The position numbers and the translations under genes were made by a program. From NCBI RefSeq assembly GCF_001202035.1, contig NZ_LGHT01000015.1, positions 1 to 64,000 of the forward strand: a stretch of 64,000 nt of DNA, in the 5' to 3' direction. This document shows positions 17,978 through 26,937 of this stretch, one piece after another (position 1 is the first letter of the stretch; each line of letters opens with the position of its first letter). Under the pieces are notes generated by a model. The model was not told where the DNA came from, did no database searches, and was given only the letters and a program-made list of their open reading frames with translations. Origin of the DNA: Pseudorhodobacter wandonensis (GTDB lineage: Bacteria > Pseudomonadota > Alphaproteobacteria > Rhodobacterales > Rhodobacteraceae).

Positions 17978-19372
17978 TTACCTTTCGCTCAACGCTGTCG
18001 CCAACGCGGCAGTCGCTGCTTGTGCGTCAAAACGCAGTTTAGCCTGTGCAACCCATGCAGAAAGCGCCTCTTGCGCGGCTTCGGGCAGGGTGGTGATTTC
18101 TGTCAGGGCGGTTTGAATATCGCCCGTGGCAACAGCCGCATTCGCGCGGGACAGAATGGCGTCAGGGTCGGTACCCTCTTGCGGCGTCAGCGACCGGGCA
18201 CCGGTTTGCGCCCGCAGGAACGACCCGACACGATCTGTCCATGTGCTACCCATATTGCCGCGCAGGCTCGCTTCCAATGCGGCGCGGGCGGGTTTGTCAA
18301 AGCTGGCCATCAAGGCCGCGACTGTCGGCACACCGTTTTCAGCATTTTCCGACAGGATCGCCGGAATTGTCAGGCCGGCATTTGTCAGCTCGGTCAAGGG
18401 TTCGGCAAAAGATGCACCGTTTTGCATCGCTGCTTCTACATTGGTCAACGCGGCTTTCAACAGCACCGTTTGCGCCTTGGCAGCGGCATCAGCGCGCACG
18501 GCCTCCGCCTCGGCAACCAGTTGCTCGGCCGCAGCTTTTTGGTCGGCAAGACCGCTGCGCAGCGTGTCAATCTCGACCGTCAGCTTGCCAAGTACCGCCG
18601 GATCAACAGCGCCATCCGCCGCGGGACGGGTTTCCAACGCGGTCAGACGTTCCTGCAAAGCTGTGATTTGCGGCGTGAAATCGGGGCCTTGCGCAGATTC
18701 GGGCAGTGCCGCAGCGGCAAGTTTGGCCTCTTCGGCTGTCGCAAGCGCATTGGCGGCAGTATCACGAACAGCACCCAGTTCATCCAGCACTGCCTTGGTG
18801 TCATCCTTGGGCATTGCCTGCAACTCGGCGCGCAAGGCTTTGATCTCTTCGGCTTGCTGGCTTAGTTGTGTCTGCAATGGCGAAGCACCGGGGACGGGCC
18901 AACCTTCGGGCGTCATTTGGGCAAGACCAAAACCCAACCCCGCGGCGACAACCCCACCCAGAACCAATGGCACAAAACCGGGGCCTGATTTTACCACTGC
19001 AGGGGATGCAGCAATTGCAGCAGGCTTTGGTGCAGCATGTTCGTTTCGCGACTTTTCTTGTGGCTTTTCATCGGGTTTTGGCTCTTCCCTCTCGGCCTTT
19101 GGCTCATCCAAAACGATGGCTTCTTCAGTGGCGCTGCCTGGGTCGGGAGGGCTTGGTTCGGCGCTTAACACGGGTTCGGCTTGGGGTGTATCGCTCTGGG
19201 CAATTTCTGCTGCCTCTGGCTCGTCCAAAGACAAAAGCTTGCCGGTTCCATCTGCTTCTTGGCTGGTTTCAACCATGGCACCCTCGGCCTTGGTCACATC
19301 AACTGACGGGTCCTCAGCCTTTTCCTGAACCGATTTGGCCGCATTTTTGCGCGGGGTCTTTGGGGTTGCCAT
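17978..19372 (-). CDS. Mitofilin-like inner-membrane protein
   Basis: A 464-residue alphaproteobacterial mitofilin (Mic60-like) protein. It has a long charged, low-complexity cytoplasmic N-terminus rich in E, P and A (about residues 1-125), a membrane helix (about 132-150, VPLVLGGVVAAGLGFGLA), a coiled coil (about 160-300) and a C-terminal conserved mitofilin-signature region with ARAALEASL and SLTPQEGTDPDAIL. Bacterial Mic60 proteins bend membranes. Its place between hemD and hemY is conserved in the class. The ATG at 19372, after GGAGG, is preferred over a TTG one codon earlier. Confidence 0.88.
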   Translation of the reverse strand: MATPKTPRKNAAKSVQEKAEDPSVDVTKAEGAMVETSQEADGTGKLLSLDEPEAAEIAQSDTPQAEPVLSAEPSPPDPGSATEEAIVLDEPKAEREEPKPDEKPQEKSRNEHAAPKPAAIAASPAVVKSGPGFVPLVLGGVVAAGLGFGLAQMTPEGWPVPGASPLQTQLSQQAEEIKALRAELQAMPKDDTKAVLDELGAVRDTAANALATAEEAKLAAAALPESAQGPDFTPQITALQERLTALETRPAADGAVDPAVLGKLTVEIDTLRSGLADQKAAAEQLVAEAEAVRADAAAKAQTVLLKAALTNVEAAMQNGASFAEPLTELTNAGLTIPAILSENAENGVPTVAALMASFDKPARAALEASLRGNMGSTWTDRVGSFLRAQTGARSLTPQEGTDPDAILSRANAAVATGDIQTALTEITTLPEAAQEALSAWVAQAKLRFDAQAATAALATALSER

Positions 19373-19450
19373 CAATGCGCCTCCATATCAACGCCCCGGT
19401 TTTCGGGGATTTCCTCAATCTAGACTGACTGCGCCACAGGCTCAAGCCAT

Positions 19451-20185
19451 CTACGCCACAGCATAAAATTGCGCGATTACATCAATCAGCGATGCAGCAG
19501 TCGGTTTTTCTGCATAGCACAAGTTTGCGTTTTGCACCTCGGACAAAGAGTCGCCCACAGCTTTGCTGAGAACGGCATAGGTCGGTCGCGACAATAGAGA
19601 CAGCGCCGAGACTTGCTTGCAAAATAACCCTGCGCTGCGCGGCGAGAAAAGCGGAACCATCACTGCCCCTTCCCCTCGCAATAAGGCAACAGCAGCTTTG
19701 GTCAGCTTTTGTTCAATTTGGTCGTAGAGCACGCAGCTTTGCGTCGGTAGCCTGACATCGGTCAGGGTTTGCGCAACATCGCCGCGGGTGTGCTTGCCGC
19801 AAATATGCAGCAACGGGCCGCGCTGGCCCTTTTGCCGGATAAGTAAAATTAAGTTGGCCGCATCACCATCTGCCGAAACCGGCTCTAAACCCGCATTTTG
19901 CGCAGCTTTTGCAGTTCGCTCCCCCACGCAATAGGCCAGTTTGGGCAGGTCTTTGGGGCGGGCGGGATGGGCCAGAAACGCTACCACTCCGGTTTCTGAC
20001 GTAAAGATAAGCGCTGAAAACGGGCCTTGCGGGATGGGCGGTTCCAGATAGTGCGGCGCAAGCAAAGGGCTGATGGTCACTGTGATGTCAGGGCCAAAGC
20101 GCTGATGCAGTTGCGCGGCAAAGCGGTGGCTCTGCGCGGCGGGGCGTGTTAGCAGAAAGGCGGGCAGGCGGGATTGTGTGGCCAT
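19451..20185 (-). CDS. hemD: Uroporphyrinogen-III synthase
   Basis: A 244-residue HemD, which closes and inverts ring D of hydroxymethylbilane to form uroporphyrinogen III for haem and cobalamin. The family is weakly conserved; recognisable parts are [43 protein letters not shown], and SPRSAGLF. It starts 46 bases from tsaD on the opposite strand; a longer open frame runs antisense through tsaD and is not coding. Order hemD, mitofilin, hemY supports the call. Confidence 0.9.
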   Translation of the reverse strand: MATQSRLPAFLLTRPAAQSHRFAAQLHQRFGPDITVTISPLLAPHYLEPPIPQGPFSALIFTSETGVVAFLAHPARPKDLPKLAYCVGERTAKAAQNAGLEPVSADGDAANLILLIRQKGQRGPLLHICGKHTRGDVAQTLTDVRLPTQSCVLYDQIEQKLTKAAVALLRGEGAVMVPLFSPRSAGLFCKQVSALSLLSRPTYAVLSKAVGDSLSEVQNANLCYAEKPTAASLIDVIAQFYAVA

Positions 20186-20231
20186 GATGCAGGTGTTACC
20201 TGCTATAAAACCCTCTGGCAACGGGCCTGAC

Positions 20232-21311
20232 ATGCACAACACGATTACCCTTCTTGGCATTGAAAGCAGCTGTGATGACACGGCTGCCGCGATTGTGCGT
20301 GACGGACCTGACGGTCGGCAGATCCTTGCCTCGATTGTCGAAGGGCAAACCAGCCTGCATGCGGCCTTTGGCGGCGTCGTCCCCGAAATCGCCGCCCGCG
20401 CCCATGCCGAGCGCGTCGATGGCTGCGTAGCGCAGGCGATGGCGGCCGCAGGTTTGGGGTTTGGCGAACTGGATGGAATCGCTGTGACCGCAGGACCAGG
20501 GCTGATTGGTGGTGTGCTGGCGGGCGTGATGTGTGGCAAAGGGCTGTCGGCTGCGACAGGCCTGCCGCTGATCGGGGTCAACCATTTGGCGGGCCATGCG
20601 CTGACACCGCGTTTGACTGACGGGCTGGCGTTTCCCTATCTGATGCTGCTGGTTTCGGGCGGGCATTGCCAATATTTGCGCGTTGACGGGCCGGACAGCT
20701 TTACCCGCCTTGGCGGGTCAATTGACGATGCCCCCGGAGAGGCATTTGACAAAGTTGCCAAAGTGTTGGGCCTGCCACAACCCGGCGGCCCAATGGTCGA
20801 GGCCGAGGCGCGCAACGGCAACTCCAAGCGTTTCACACTGCCCCGGCCGTTGCTGGATAGGCCGGGCTGCGATATGTCATTCTCGGGGCTCAAAACTGCG
20901 CTATTGCGCGCACGCGATGCCGTAATCGCCGAAAAAGGCGGGATGACCCGTGCCGATCGCGCCGACCTCTGTGCAGGTTTTCAGGCGGCAGTCGTAGATG
21001 TGATGGCCGAAAAGACCCGCCGCGCCTTGGATGCGTCGCAAGTGTCGGCGCTGGCAGTCGCAGGTGGCGTGGCCGCAAACCAAGCCATTCGCGCCGCGTT
21101 AGAGACTGTTTGCACCGATCTGGGCGTAGAATTTCTGGCCCCGCCGATGGCGCTCTGTACCGATAACGCCGCCATGATCGCTTGGGCCGGGATAGAACGG
21201 TTTAGGATGGGCGAACGCGACGATCTGACGCTTTCGGCCCGTCCGCGCTGGCCATTGGACCAAACCAGCCCAGCATTGCTTGGCTATGGCAAAAAGGGGG
21301 CCAAGGCATGA
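20232..21311 (+). CDS. tsaD: tRNA threonylcarbamoyladenosine transferase TsaD
   Basis: A 359-residue TsaD (Gcp/YgjD), the catalytic subunit that transfers threonylcarbamoyl to adenine-37 of ANN-decoding tRNAs. Key motifs are [13 protein letters not shown] at the start, the metal-binding HAERVDG and [10 protein letters not shown], the ASKHA-fold phosphate loops LVSGGHCQ and [10 protein letters not shown], and the late [12 protein letters not shown]. Its partner tsaE is 10 kb away in this window. It is followed by gpsA with a 4-base overlap. Confidence 0.97.
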   Translation: MHNTITLLGIESSCDDTAAAIVRDGPDGRQILASIVEGQTSLHAAFGGVVPEIAARAHAERVDGCVAQAMAAAGLGFGELDGIAVTAGPGLIGGVLAGVMCGKGLSAATGLPLIGVNHLAGHALTPRLTDGLAFPYLMLLVSGGHCQYLRVDGPDSFTRLGGSIDDAPGEAFDKVAKVLGLPQPGGPMVEAEARNGNSKRFTLPRPLLDRPGCDMSFSGLKTALLRARDAVIAEKGGMTRADRADLCAGFQAAVVDVMAEKTRRALDASQVSALAVAGGVAANQAIRAALETVCTDLGVEFLAPPMALCTDNAAMIAWAGIERFRMGERDDLTLSARPRWPLDQTSPALLGYGKKGAKA

Positions 21312-22243
21312 TTGGCATTATTGGCGCCGGCGCATTTGGTGGCGCGTTGGCGATCACTTTGGGGGCCAAACAACCCGTTACCCTATGGGGGCGGGGGCAA
21401 ACAGGGCGCAGCATTGCGCGGCTGCCGGGGGCAGAATTGCCCGCGCTAGTGACGATTGCAGATGGTTTGGCACAGGTCGCCAAGGCAAAAACCGTGCTGC
21501 TAGCCCTGCCCGCGCAAGCGATGGGGCGGTTTTTGGCAGATCATTCGGCACTGTTTCAAAACCACAACCTTGTGGCCTGCTGCAAAGGTGTTGACCTAGG
21601 GACTGGCCTTGGCCCGACCGGCGTTATTGCCGCCCATTGCCCCAACGCCGTAGCGGCAATTTTGACAGGGCCAAGCTTTGCCAGCGATATCGCCAAAGGT
21701 CTGCCAACCGCGCTGACGCTGGCCTGCGCCGACGAAGGCGCGGGTGAAACATTGCAGCACCAACTGTCGACCGAGGTGCTGCGGCTTTATCGCACGACAG
21801 ACGTGACGGGCGCCGAATTTGGCGGCGCGCTGAAAAACGTGATCGCGATTGCGTCAGGTGTGGTGATCGGCGCGGGCTTGGGCGAAAGCGCGCGGGCAGC
21901 CCTGATGACCCGCGGCTTTGTTGAGATGAAGCGGCTGGCATTACACCTTGGCGCGCGCTCGGAAACCCTAAGCGGGCTGTCGGGCTTTGGCGATCTGGTA
22001 CTGACCTGCACGTCACAGCAATCACGAAATTTCCGCTTTGGTGCGGCACTGGGCGCGGGTGCCGTATTTGACGCAGGCGTGACCGTCGAAGGGGTTGCGA
22101 CTGCGCAAGCCGTAGCTACACTGGCCCGGAAACACGAAATAGACATGCCGGTAACCCAGATGGTTGCGGCCCTGACCCAAAACCAGATCACGCTTGAGGA
22201 TGCAATTCGCGCCCTCATGTCCCGCCCTTTGAAACAGGAGTAA
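21308..22243 (+). CDS. gpsA: NAD(P)-dependent glycerol-3-phosphate dehydrogenase
   Basis: A 311-residue GpsA that makes sn-glycerol 3-phosphate from dihydroxyacetone phosphate for phospholipid synthesis. It has the Rossmann motif [30 protein letters not shown], the catalytic-lysine region [26 protein letters not shown] and [11 protein letters not shown], and the C-terminal MPVTQMV. The start ATGA overlaps the tsaD stop, so it is translationally coupled. Length is slightly short but complete. Confidence 0.96.
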   Translation: MIGIIGAGAFGGALAITLGAKQPVTLWGRGQTGRSIARLPGAELPALVTIADGLAQVAKAKTVLLALPAQAMGRFLADHSALFQNHNLVACCKGVDLGTGLGPTGVIAAHCPNAVAAILTGPSFASDIAKGLPTALTLACADEGAGETLQHQLSTEVLRLYRTTDVTGAEFGGALKNVIAIASGVVIGAGLGESARAALMTRGFVEMKRLALHLGARSETLSGLSGFGDLVLTCTSQQSRNFRFGAALGAGAVFDAGVTVEGVATAQAVATLARKHEIDMPVTQMVAALTQNQITLEDAIRALMSRPLKQE

Positions 22244-22249
22244 CCTTTG

Positions 22250-22522
22250 ATGCGCGTCGCCCTTTTTTGCCATGACAAACCCGGTGCCTTGCAAGTGCGC
22301 AAGGATAACCGCGCCGCCCATTTGGCCTATATCGAGGCCACAGGCGTAGTAGAAATGGCCGGGCCATTGCTGTCACCCGAAGGCGAAATGAACGGCTCGC
22401 TGGTTGTGCTGAACGTGGAAACGCTGGCGCAGGCACAGGATTGGGCGGCAAACGACCCCTATGCCAAAGCAGGGCTGTTTGCTTCGGTTACGATCACCGA
22501 ATGGAAAAAGGTTGTGGGCTGA
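22250..22522 (+). CDS. YciI-like protein
   Basis: A 90-residue YciI-family protein with the ferredoxin-like fold. The conserved region RKDNRAAHLAYIEATG contains the histidine usually proposed as active-site residue, and NDPYAKAGLF carries the conserved aspartate. ACAGGAG lies 9 bases before the ATG; the TTG one codon earlier is less likely. It sits between gpsA and an EVE-domain gene, overlapping the latter by one base. The biochemical role of most YciI proteins is unknown. Confidence 0.85.
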   Translation: MRVALFCHDKPGALQVRKDNRAAHLAYIEATGVVEMAGPLLSPEGEMNGSLVVLNVETLAQAQDWAANDPYAKAGLFASVTITEWKKVVG

Positions 22523-22941
22523 TGGCCTATTGGCTGTTCAAATCTGAACCCGATGCATGGAGTTGGGACGATCAGGTTGCCAAAGGTGACGCAGGCGAGG
22601 AATGGGGCGGCGTGCGCAATTATCAAGCCCGCAACAACATGCGCGCAATGAAGCTCGGCGACCTTGGGTTTTTCTACCATTCCAATGTCGGCAAAGAGAT
22701 CGTCGGCATTGTTGAAGTATGCCGTACCAGCGAACCTGACAGCACAACCGATGATCCGCGCTGGGATTGCGTGATGATTAAGGCAGTCGAGCCACTGTTA
22801 CACCCCGTTACTTTGGAAGATTGCAAAGTGTGGCCGGGGCTGGAGAATATGGCGCTGATCAAAAGTATGCGGCTGTCGGTACAGCCGGTTACAGCCGAAG
22901 AATGGGCAATTGTGCGCCGCATGGGTGGGTTGACTGAATAA
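22522..22941 (+). CDS. EVE domain protein
   Basis: A 139-residue EVE-domain protein, related to human THYN1 and to the PUA-like fold that binds modified bases in DNA or RNA. It begins MAYWLFKSEPDAWSWDDQ, followed by WGGVRNYQARNNMRAMKLGDLGFFYHSN, the signature of the fold with the aromatic base-binding pocket, and EWAIVRRMGG near the end. The start overlaps the YciI stop. Stand-alone copies next to tsaD-gpsA-YciI are common in alphaproteobacteria, so a general rather than defence role is likely. Confidence 0.92.
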   Translation: MAYWLFKSEPDAWSWDDQVAKGDAGEEWGGVRNYQARNNMRAMKLGDLGFFYHSNVGKEIVGIVEVCRTSEPDSTTDDPRWDCVMIKAVEPLLHPVTLEDCKVWPGLENMALIKSMRLSVQPVTAEEWAIVRRMGGLTE

Positions 22942-22963
22942 GCCATCGCAGCAAATACCCTGG

Positions 22964-23105
22964 AAATAAATAGGAGGGCCCCGACCCCATCAGGACCCTC
23001 CTACCACACCACGTGCTCCCTTAGCACCACACGTGTTCTGTTTGAAAAGGTCCCGAGCGTCCTGCTCTGTTCTTCTTATGTACGTTAGAATCGCATTCAC
23101 CGCAA
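22964..23105 (-). ncRNA. Candidate small RNA ending in an intrinsic terminator
   Basis: On the minus strand an 11-bp stem (arms 22993-23003 and 22971-22981, TAGGAGGGTCC with GGGCCCTCCTA, including one G-T wobble) is followed by TTTATTT, a good intrinsic terminator. Upstream is a second hairpin (23006-23036, ACACGTG...GTGGTGT). The flanking DUF2853 gene has its own terminator, and the EVE gene points the other way, so this terminator has no gene of its own. A weak promoter (TTGGTT, 18 bases, TAACGT) lies near 23090-23120. The start is only approximate. No homology to a known RNA family was recognised. Confidence 0.45.
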
Positions 23106-23159
23106 AACCAAAGCCTTTAGAAATTAAGGCAAATGCGTTTAAGGTTTTAGCATTGGCAA

Positions 23160-23196
23160 AGCAAAACACCCGCGCCGGATGATCGGGGCGGGTGTT
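23160..23196 (-). terminator. Terminator after the DUF2853 gene
   Basis: On the minus strand a 9-bp stem AACACCCGC/GCGGGTGTT with a 14-base loop is followed by TTGCTTTG, 23 bases past the DUF2853 stop. Confidence 0.75.
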
Positions 23197-23218
23197 GTAT
23201 TGGGCGTTACGTCCTTAG

Positions 23219-23560
23219 TCAGGCGTAAACGGATTCTTTGCTGAAATGCTTGGTCAGCATGTAGTAAATTACCGCACGGTACTTGTTGCGCTCGGATTTT
23301 CCATAGGTGTTGATAACAGCGTCAATGGCTTCCATCAAAGCCGGGCTATCAGCAAGGCCAAGCTTTTTCATTAGAAAGTTCTTTTTGACGGTTTCCAGTT
23401 CTGATGGATCAGTGCCCGCAACAGTCGAGCTATCAGCGTTATAGATTGCAGGGCCGCAGCCGATGGTCACTTTGGTCAACAGCGCCATGTCAGGCTCCAT
23501 TTTGCATTTATTGCGCAGATCGTCGGCGTATTTCGCAATCAATTCGTCTCTCTTGCTCAT
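23219..23560 (-). CDS. DUF2853 family protein
   Basis: A 113-residue DUF2853 protein, all helical and acidic to neutral, beginning MSKRDELIAKYADDLRNKC and containing LLTKVTIGCGPAIYNADSSTVAGTDPSELETVKKNFL and a C-terminal KYRAVIYYMLTKHF. Structures of the family exist but no function is assigned. The start is chosen at the ATG with an AGGA-like site just upstream; an in-frame codon 9 residues earlier gives a Gln-rich extension not typical of the family. It lies between ahcY and the small RNA, with its own terminator. Confidence 0.85.
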   Translation of the reverse strand: MSKRDELIAKYADDLRNKCKMEPDMALLTKVTIGCGPAIYNADSSTVAGTDPSELETVKKNFLMKKLGLADSPALMEAIDAVINTYGKSERNKYRAVIYYMLTKHFSKESVYA

Positions 23561-23704
23561 TTCCTGTCGCTCCTGTGTTTGTTGCATAGTCGAACAAGCC
23601 CATCACGGACCCCCATATCGGACCTTAGGCACAAAGACTGGCACAGACAAAGGGAAAATAACGCAGTTTTCTCCCCAATTTGGGGCTGCAAAGCGCGTAT
23701 TCAT

Positions 23705-23733
23705 GCAAAAGGCCCGACAATTATGCCGGGCCT
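23705..23733 (-). terminator. Terminator after ahcY
   Basis: A 7-bp stem AGGCCCG/CGGGCCT (arms 23727-23733 and 23710-23716) is followed on the minus strand by TTTTGC, about 40 bases after the ahcY stop. Confidence 0.75.
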
Positions 23734-23773
23734 CAATCGCCAAAACTTACGTAATTACGCGCTAGGTAAGGTT

Positions 23774-25162
23774 TTAGTAGCGGTAGTGTTCGGGCTTGAA
23801 GGGGCCTTCGACAGGCACGCCGATGTAATCAGCTTGATCTTTGCGCAGCTCGGTCAATTTTACACCGATACGGCCCAAGTGCAGACGCGCCACCTTTTCA
23901 TCCAAATGCTTGGGCAGAATGTAAACGCCCGGCGCGTATTCGTCGCCTTTGGTCCAAAGCTCAATCTGCGCCAAAACCTGGTTGGTAAAAGATGCTGACA
24001 TCACGAACGAAGGATGGCCCGTTGCGTTACCGAGGTTCAACAAACGCCCCTGCGACAACAGGATAAGGCGGCTGCCGGAGGGCATCTCGATCATATCGAC
24101 TTGATCTTTGATGTTGGTCCATTTGTGATTGCGCAGGCCCGCCACCTGGATCTCATTGTCAAAGTGACCAATGTTGCCAACGATCGCCATATCTTTCATC
24201 TCGCGCATATGCTCGATACGGATCACGTCTTTGTTGCCGGTCGTGGTGACAAAAATGTCGGCAGTTGCAACAACATCTTCCAGCAGCACCACCTCAAACC
24301 CGTCCATCGCGGCTTGCAACGCGCAGATCGGGTCAACTTCGGTCACTTTCACGCGCGCACCAGCGCCTTGCAGCGACGCTGCCGAACCTTTGCCCACATC
24401 GCCATAGCCGCACACAACAGCGACCTTGCCGGCCATCATCGTATCGGTCGCGCGGCGAATACCATCGACCAGCGATTCCTTGCAGCCGTATTTATTGTCA
24501 AACTTCGATTTGGTAACACTGTCGTTCACGTTGATCGCGGGGAAAGGCAGTTGGCCTTTCTTGTGCAGATCATAAAGGCGATGAACGCCTGTCGTGGTTT
24601 CCTCGGATACACCTTTGATCGCCGCGCGAGTTTTGGCAAACCAGCCGGGCGACTCTTTCATACGCTTTTTGATCTGCGCTTTGATCACTTCTTCTTCTTC
24701 GGATTGCGGCACAGCCAGCACGTCTTCGCCAGCTTCCATGCGGGCACCCAGCAGAACGTACAAGGTCGCATCACCACCATCATCAAGGATCATGTTCGCG
24801 CCTTCGGGGAACAGGAACGAACGGTCAAGATAATCCCAATGCTCGGTCAGGGTTTGGCCCTTGATCGCGAAAACCGGCGTGCCGCCAGCGGCAATCGCTG
24901 CGGCAGCGTGGTCTTGGGTCGAATAGATGTTGCACGATGCCCAGCGCACATCGGCGCCAAGTTCTACCAGTGTTTCGATCAACACGGCGGTTTGAATGGT
25001 CATGTGCAAGGACCCGACGATCCGCGCACCCTTCAACGGTTTAGCCGCGCCAAATTCCGTGCGCAGCGCCATCAAGCCTGGCATTTCGGTTTCAGCGATA
25101 TTCAGTTCCTTGCGGCCATATTCGGCCTGTGCAATGTCTTTAACGATGTAATCTTGCGACAT
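23774..25162 (-). CDS. ahcY: Adenosylhomocysteinase
   Basis: A 462-residue S-adenosylhomocysteine hydrolase, which splits S-adenosylhomocysteine into adenosine and homocysteine and so relieves product inhibition of methyltransferases. Motifs include [41 protein letters not shown], the NAD-binding [20 protein letters not shown], and the C-terminal [14 protein letters not shown]...PFKPEHYRY. The start MSQDYIVKD is chosen because AAGGAGC lies ten bases before its ATG. In Rhodobacter capsulatus ahcY also neighbours hvrA and the reg genes. The leader may fold over the ribosome binding site. Confidence 0.97.
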   Translation of the reverse strand: MSQDYIVKDIAQAEYGRKELNIAETEMPGLMALRTEFGAAKPLKGARIVGSLHMTIQTAVLIETLVELGADVRWASCNIYSTQDHAAAAIAAGGTPVFAIKGQTLTEHWDYLDRSFLFPEGANMILDDGGDATLYVLLGARMEAGEDVLAVPQSEEEEVIKAQIKKRMKESPGWFAKTRAAIKGVSEETTTGVHRLYDLHKKGQLPFPAINVNDSVTKSKFDNKYGCKESLVDGIRRATDTMMAGKVAVVCGYGDVGKGSAASLQGAGARVKVTEVDPICALQAAMDGFEVVLLEDVVATADIFVTTTGNKDVIRIEHMREMKDMAIVGNIGHFDNEIQVAGLRNHKWTNIKDQVDMIEMPSGSRLILLSQGRLLNLGNATGHPSFVMSASFTNQVLAQIELWTKGDEYAPGVYILPKHLDEKVARLHLGRIGVKLTELRKDQADYIGVPVEGPFKPEHYRY

Positions 25163-25215
25163 ACCCCGTGCTCCTTGGCAAATGTTCAATTAACGGTCAG
25201 GTAGCACCGAAGTGG
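25163..25215 (-). promoter_or_regulatory. Possible SAM/SAH-type riboswitch in the ahcY leader
   Basis: On the minus strand CGGT, an 8-base loop GCTACCTG and ACCG form a small hairpin (25209-25194). The loop bases GCT-A-CCT could pair with the ribosome binding site AAGGAGC (25176-25170), leaving one A bulged. Loop-to-Shine-Dalgarno pairing, the CCTGA segment after it and the GGAGCA end recall the SAM/SAH riboswitch known before metK in Rhodobacterales. The lower stem of that riboswitch is not evident, so the match is partial. Confidence 0.3.
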
Positions 25216-25272
25216 GGTCAGGGCAATGTCGGACAAGGTTTTCAGTGTGTCAAAGAGCCGGAGAATATCTGA

Positions 25273-25863
25273 ATGAAACAACCGCGCGCATGGCAAAGGA
25301 TGCTTTCTGGCCGCCGATTGGACCTGTTAGACCCGACACCGGTTGATATCGAGATCGAAGATATTGCGCATGGGTTGGCCTTTGTGGCGCGTTGGAATGG
25401 GCAAACCATTGGCGATTGGCCTTACTCGGTTGCCGAGCATTCCCTGCTGGTCGAACAGATTTTCCGCAAGTCCAATCCGGGAGAAGGCGCGCGCTGGCAA
25501 CTTGCGGCGCTTTTACATGATGCGCCGGAATATGTGATTGGCGACATGATCAGCCCGGTCAAAGCAGCTGTCGGCCCTGGCTATGGCACGTTGGATGATC
25601 GCTTGACCGCGGCAATTCACATCCGGTTTGGCTTGCCCGCAGTTCTACCTGCCGCCATCAAAAAAGCCATCAAGGCGGCAGATACTGTTTCGGCCTGGCT
25701 CGAGGCCGTGCACATTGCCGGTTTTTCCACGGCTGAGGCTGATAAGATTTTTGGAAAGCAGGCGGCCCAGCTTATCAAAGGTCTGTCGATAGAACTGAGG
25801 CCGCCGGTACAAGTGCGCGCTGCGTTTATTGCACGCCACGCAGAGCTGTTGGCGAAAGTATAA
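25273..25863 (+). CDS. HD domain phosphohydrolase (YfbR-like)
   Basis: A 196-residue HD-superfamily hydrolase. The metal-binding residues are seen as VAEHSLLVEQI, then LLHDAPEYVIGDM (the HD doublet), and KAADTVSAWLEAVH for the last aspartate. This pattern resembles YfbR-type 5'-deoxynucleotidases, but the substrate cannot be told from sequence. It is read away from ahcY and convergent with hvrA, four bases from the hvrA stop. Confidence 0.85.
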   Translation: MKQPRAWQRMLSGRRLDLLDPTPVDIEIEDIAHGLAFVARWNGQTIGDWPYSVAEHSLLVEQIFRKSNPGEGARWQLAALLHDAPEYVIGDMISPVKAAVGPGYGTLDDRLTAAIHIRFGLPAVLPAAIKKAIKAADTVSAWLEAVHIAGFSTAEADKIFGKQAAQLIKGLSIELRPPVQVRAAFIARHAELLAKV

Positions 25864-25867
25864 CGCC

Positions 25868-26182
25868 TTAAATAGAAAGCTGCTCCGGCGTTTTACCTGC
25901 TGCCAATGCTGCAACAAACCAACGCGGCTTGCGGCCGCGGCCCGACCAGGTATCCGTGGAATCGTCAGGATTCGCATATTTGGCAACAGCGGGTGACCGT
26001 TTGCGCGCGACAGTGGCACCCGTCAGTTCAGCCAAGGTAAATCCAAGTTCTTTTGCTTTTTCTTCCAGCATTAAAAGAGCGTTGTTCTTTTTGCGTGCTT
26101 CAAAACCAGCAATTTCTTTGGCAACCTTGGATTGCATTTCCTTTAGATCTTTTAAGGAATAAGTACTTAGGTCGATTTCCAA
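25868..26182 (-). CDS. hvrA: H-NS-like nucleoid protein HvrA
   Basis: A 104-residue H-NS family protein: an N-terminal oligomerising coiled coil (about residues 8-50), a lysine/arginine linker (ARKRSP) and the C-terminal DNA-binding core KYANPDDSTDTWSGRGRKPRWF, including the SGRGRKP variant of the AT-hook-like loop. HvrA in Rhodobacter capsulatus is a low-light regulator of photosynthesis genes and lies after regA, as here. The start codon is TTG, preceded by AAGGGAA; the first residues (EIDLSTYSLKDL) match where homologues begin. A perfect palindrome lies about 95-118 bases upstream. Confidence 0.85.
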   Translation of the reverse strand: MEIDLSTYSLKDLKEMQSKVAKEIAGFEARKKNNALLMLEEKAKELGFTLAELTGATVARKRSPAVAKYANPDDSTDTWSGRGRKPRWFVAALAAGKTPEQLSI

Positions 26183-26276
26183 TTCCGGGTTCCCTTCTTT
26201 ATTGGATCCAAACCATTACCTTAAACCGATTGCGGCTTCAATCGCCGACGTATGGTCAATCAGAAAAATGCAATGT

Positions 26277-26300
26277 CTTTAGATACACAAGTATCTAAAG
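26277..26300. repeat. Perfect 10-bp inverted repeat between regA and hvrA
   Basis: CTTTAGATAC and GTATCTAAAG are separated by ACAA. No T-run of the usual kind follows on either strand (the nearest on the minus strand is eight or more bases away), so an operator for hvrA or a processing hairpin is as likely as a terminator for regA. Confidence 0.7.
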
Positions 26301-26328
26301 CCTGCGCATGAATTGAAAGCCATTATTT

Positions 26329-26883
26329 TTAACGCGGGCTGCGCTTGGCAAGAATACGCTGCAAAGTACGACGATGCATGTTCAAACGGCGCGCCGTTTC
26401 GGAAACATTTCGATCACACATTTCATAGACACGTTGAATATGTTCCCATCGCACCCTATCTGCCGACATCGGGTTTTCGGGCGGTTCGGGCAACGTCTCT
26501 CCTCGCGAAAGCAGCGCGTTTGTGACCTCATTTGCATCGGCAGGTTTTGACAAATAGTCAATCGCACCGATTTTTACCGCCGCGACAGCGGTTGCAATAG
26601 CGCCATAGCCCGTTAAAACAACAATCCGGCAATCAGGGCGCTTTTCACGCAGCACCTCAACCACATCAAGGCCATTCCCGTCTTCAAGCCGCAAATCAAC
26701 TACCGCAAAAGCTGGCGGTCGTGACTGCGCAATCGCTTTGCCCATTGCTACGGTTTCAGCAGTTTCCACTGAAAACCCGCGCTTTTCCATCGCACGGGCA
26801 AGGCGTTTCAAAAACGGCTCGTCATCATCAACCAAAAGAAGCGTCGTATCAGCCCCAATTTCCAGCTTTAGATCCTCGGACAT
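26329..26883 (-). CDS. regA: Redox response regulator RegA (PrrA/ActR)
   Basis: A 184-residue response regulator, partner of RegB. The receiver domain has acidic residues DDD (19-21), the phosphorylated Asp63 in VVDLRLEDG, and LTGYG and K in YLSKPAD. A proline-rich linker leads to a Fis-type helix-turn-helix (NVSETARRLNMHRRTLQRILAKRSPR). RegA controls respiration, carbon and nitrogen fixation and photosynthesis genes according to redox state. Gene order senC-regA-hvrA on the minus strand, with regB divergent from senC, matches Rhodobacter. Confidence 0.97.
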   Translation of the reverse strand: MSEDLKLEIGADTTLLLVDDDEPFLKRLARAMEKRGFSVETAETVAMGKAIAQSRPPAFAVVDLRLEDGNGLDVVEVLREKRPDCRIVVLTGYGAIATAVAAVKIGAIDYLSKPADANEVTNALLSRGETLPEPPENPMSADRVRWEHIQRVYEMCDRNVSETARRLNMHRRTLQRILAKRSPR

Positions 26884-26937
26884 TTAAAAACCTTCTTTTG
26901 TTCCATTCTGACAGCTCGATTTAACACATACCTGTGA

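Noticed and set aside
22970-23003. Terminator for the EVE gene on the plus strand
   Set aside because: The stem could form in either direction, but the T-rich tail is only on the minus strand; the plus strand continues with ACCACACC.
23079-23183. 34-codon plus-strand frame beginning MYVRIAFTAK
   Set aside because: No ribosome binding site, and it runs into the terminator of the DUF2853 gene on the opposite strand; chance frame.
24014-25204. 396-codon plus-strand frame
   Set aside because: Antisense shadow of ahcY, rich in His, Arg and Gln without any domain.
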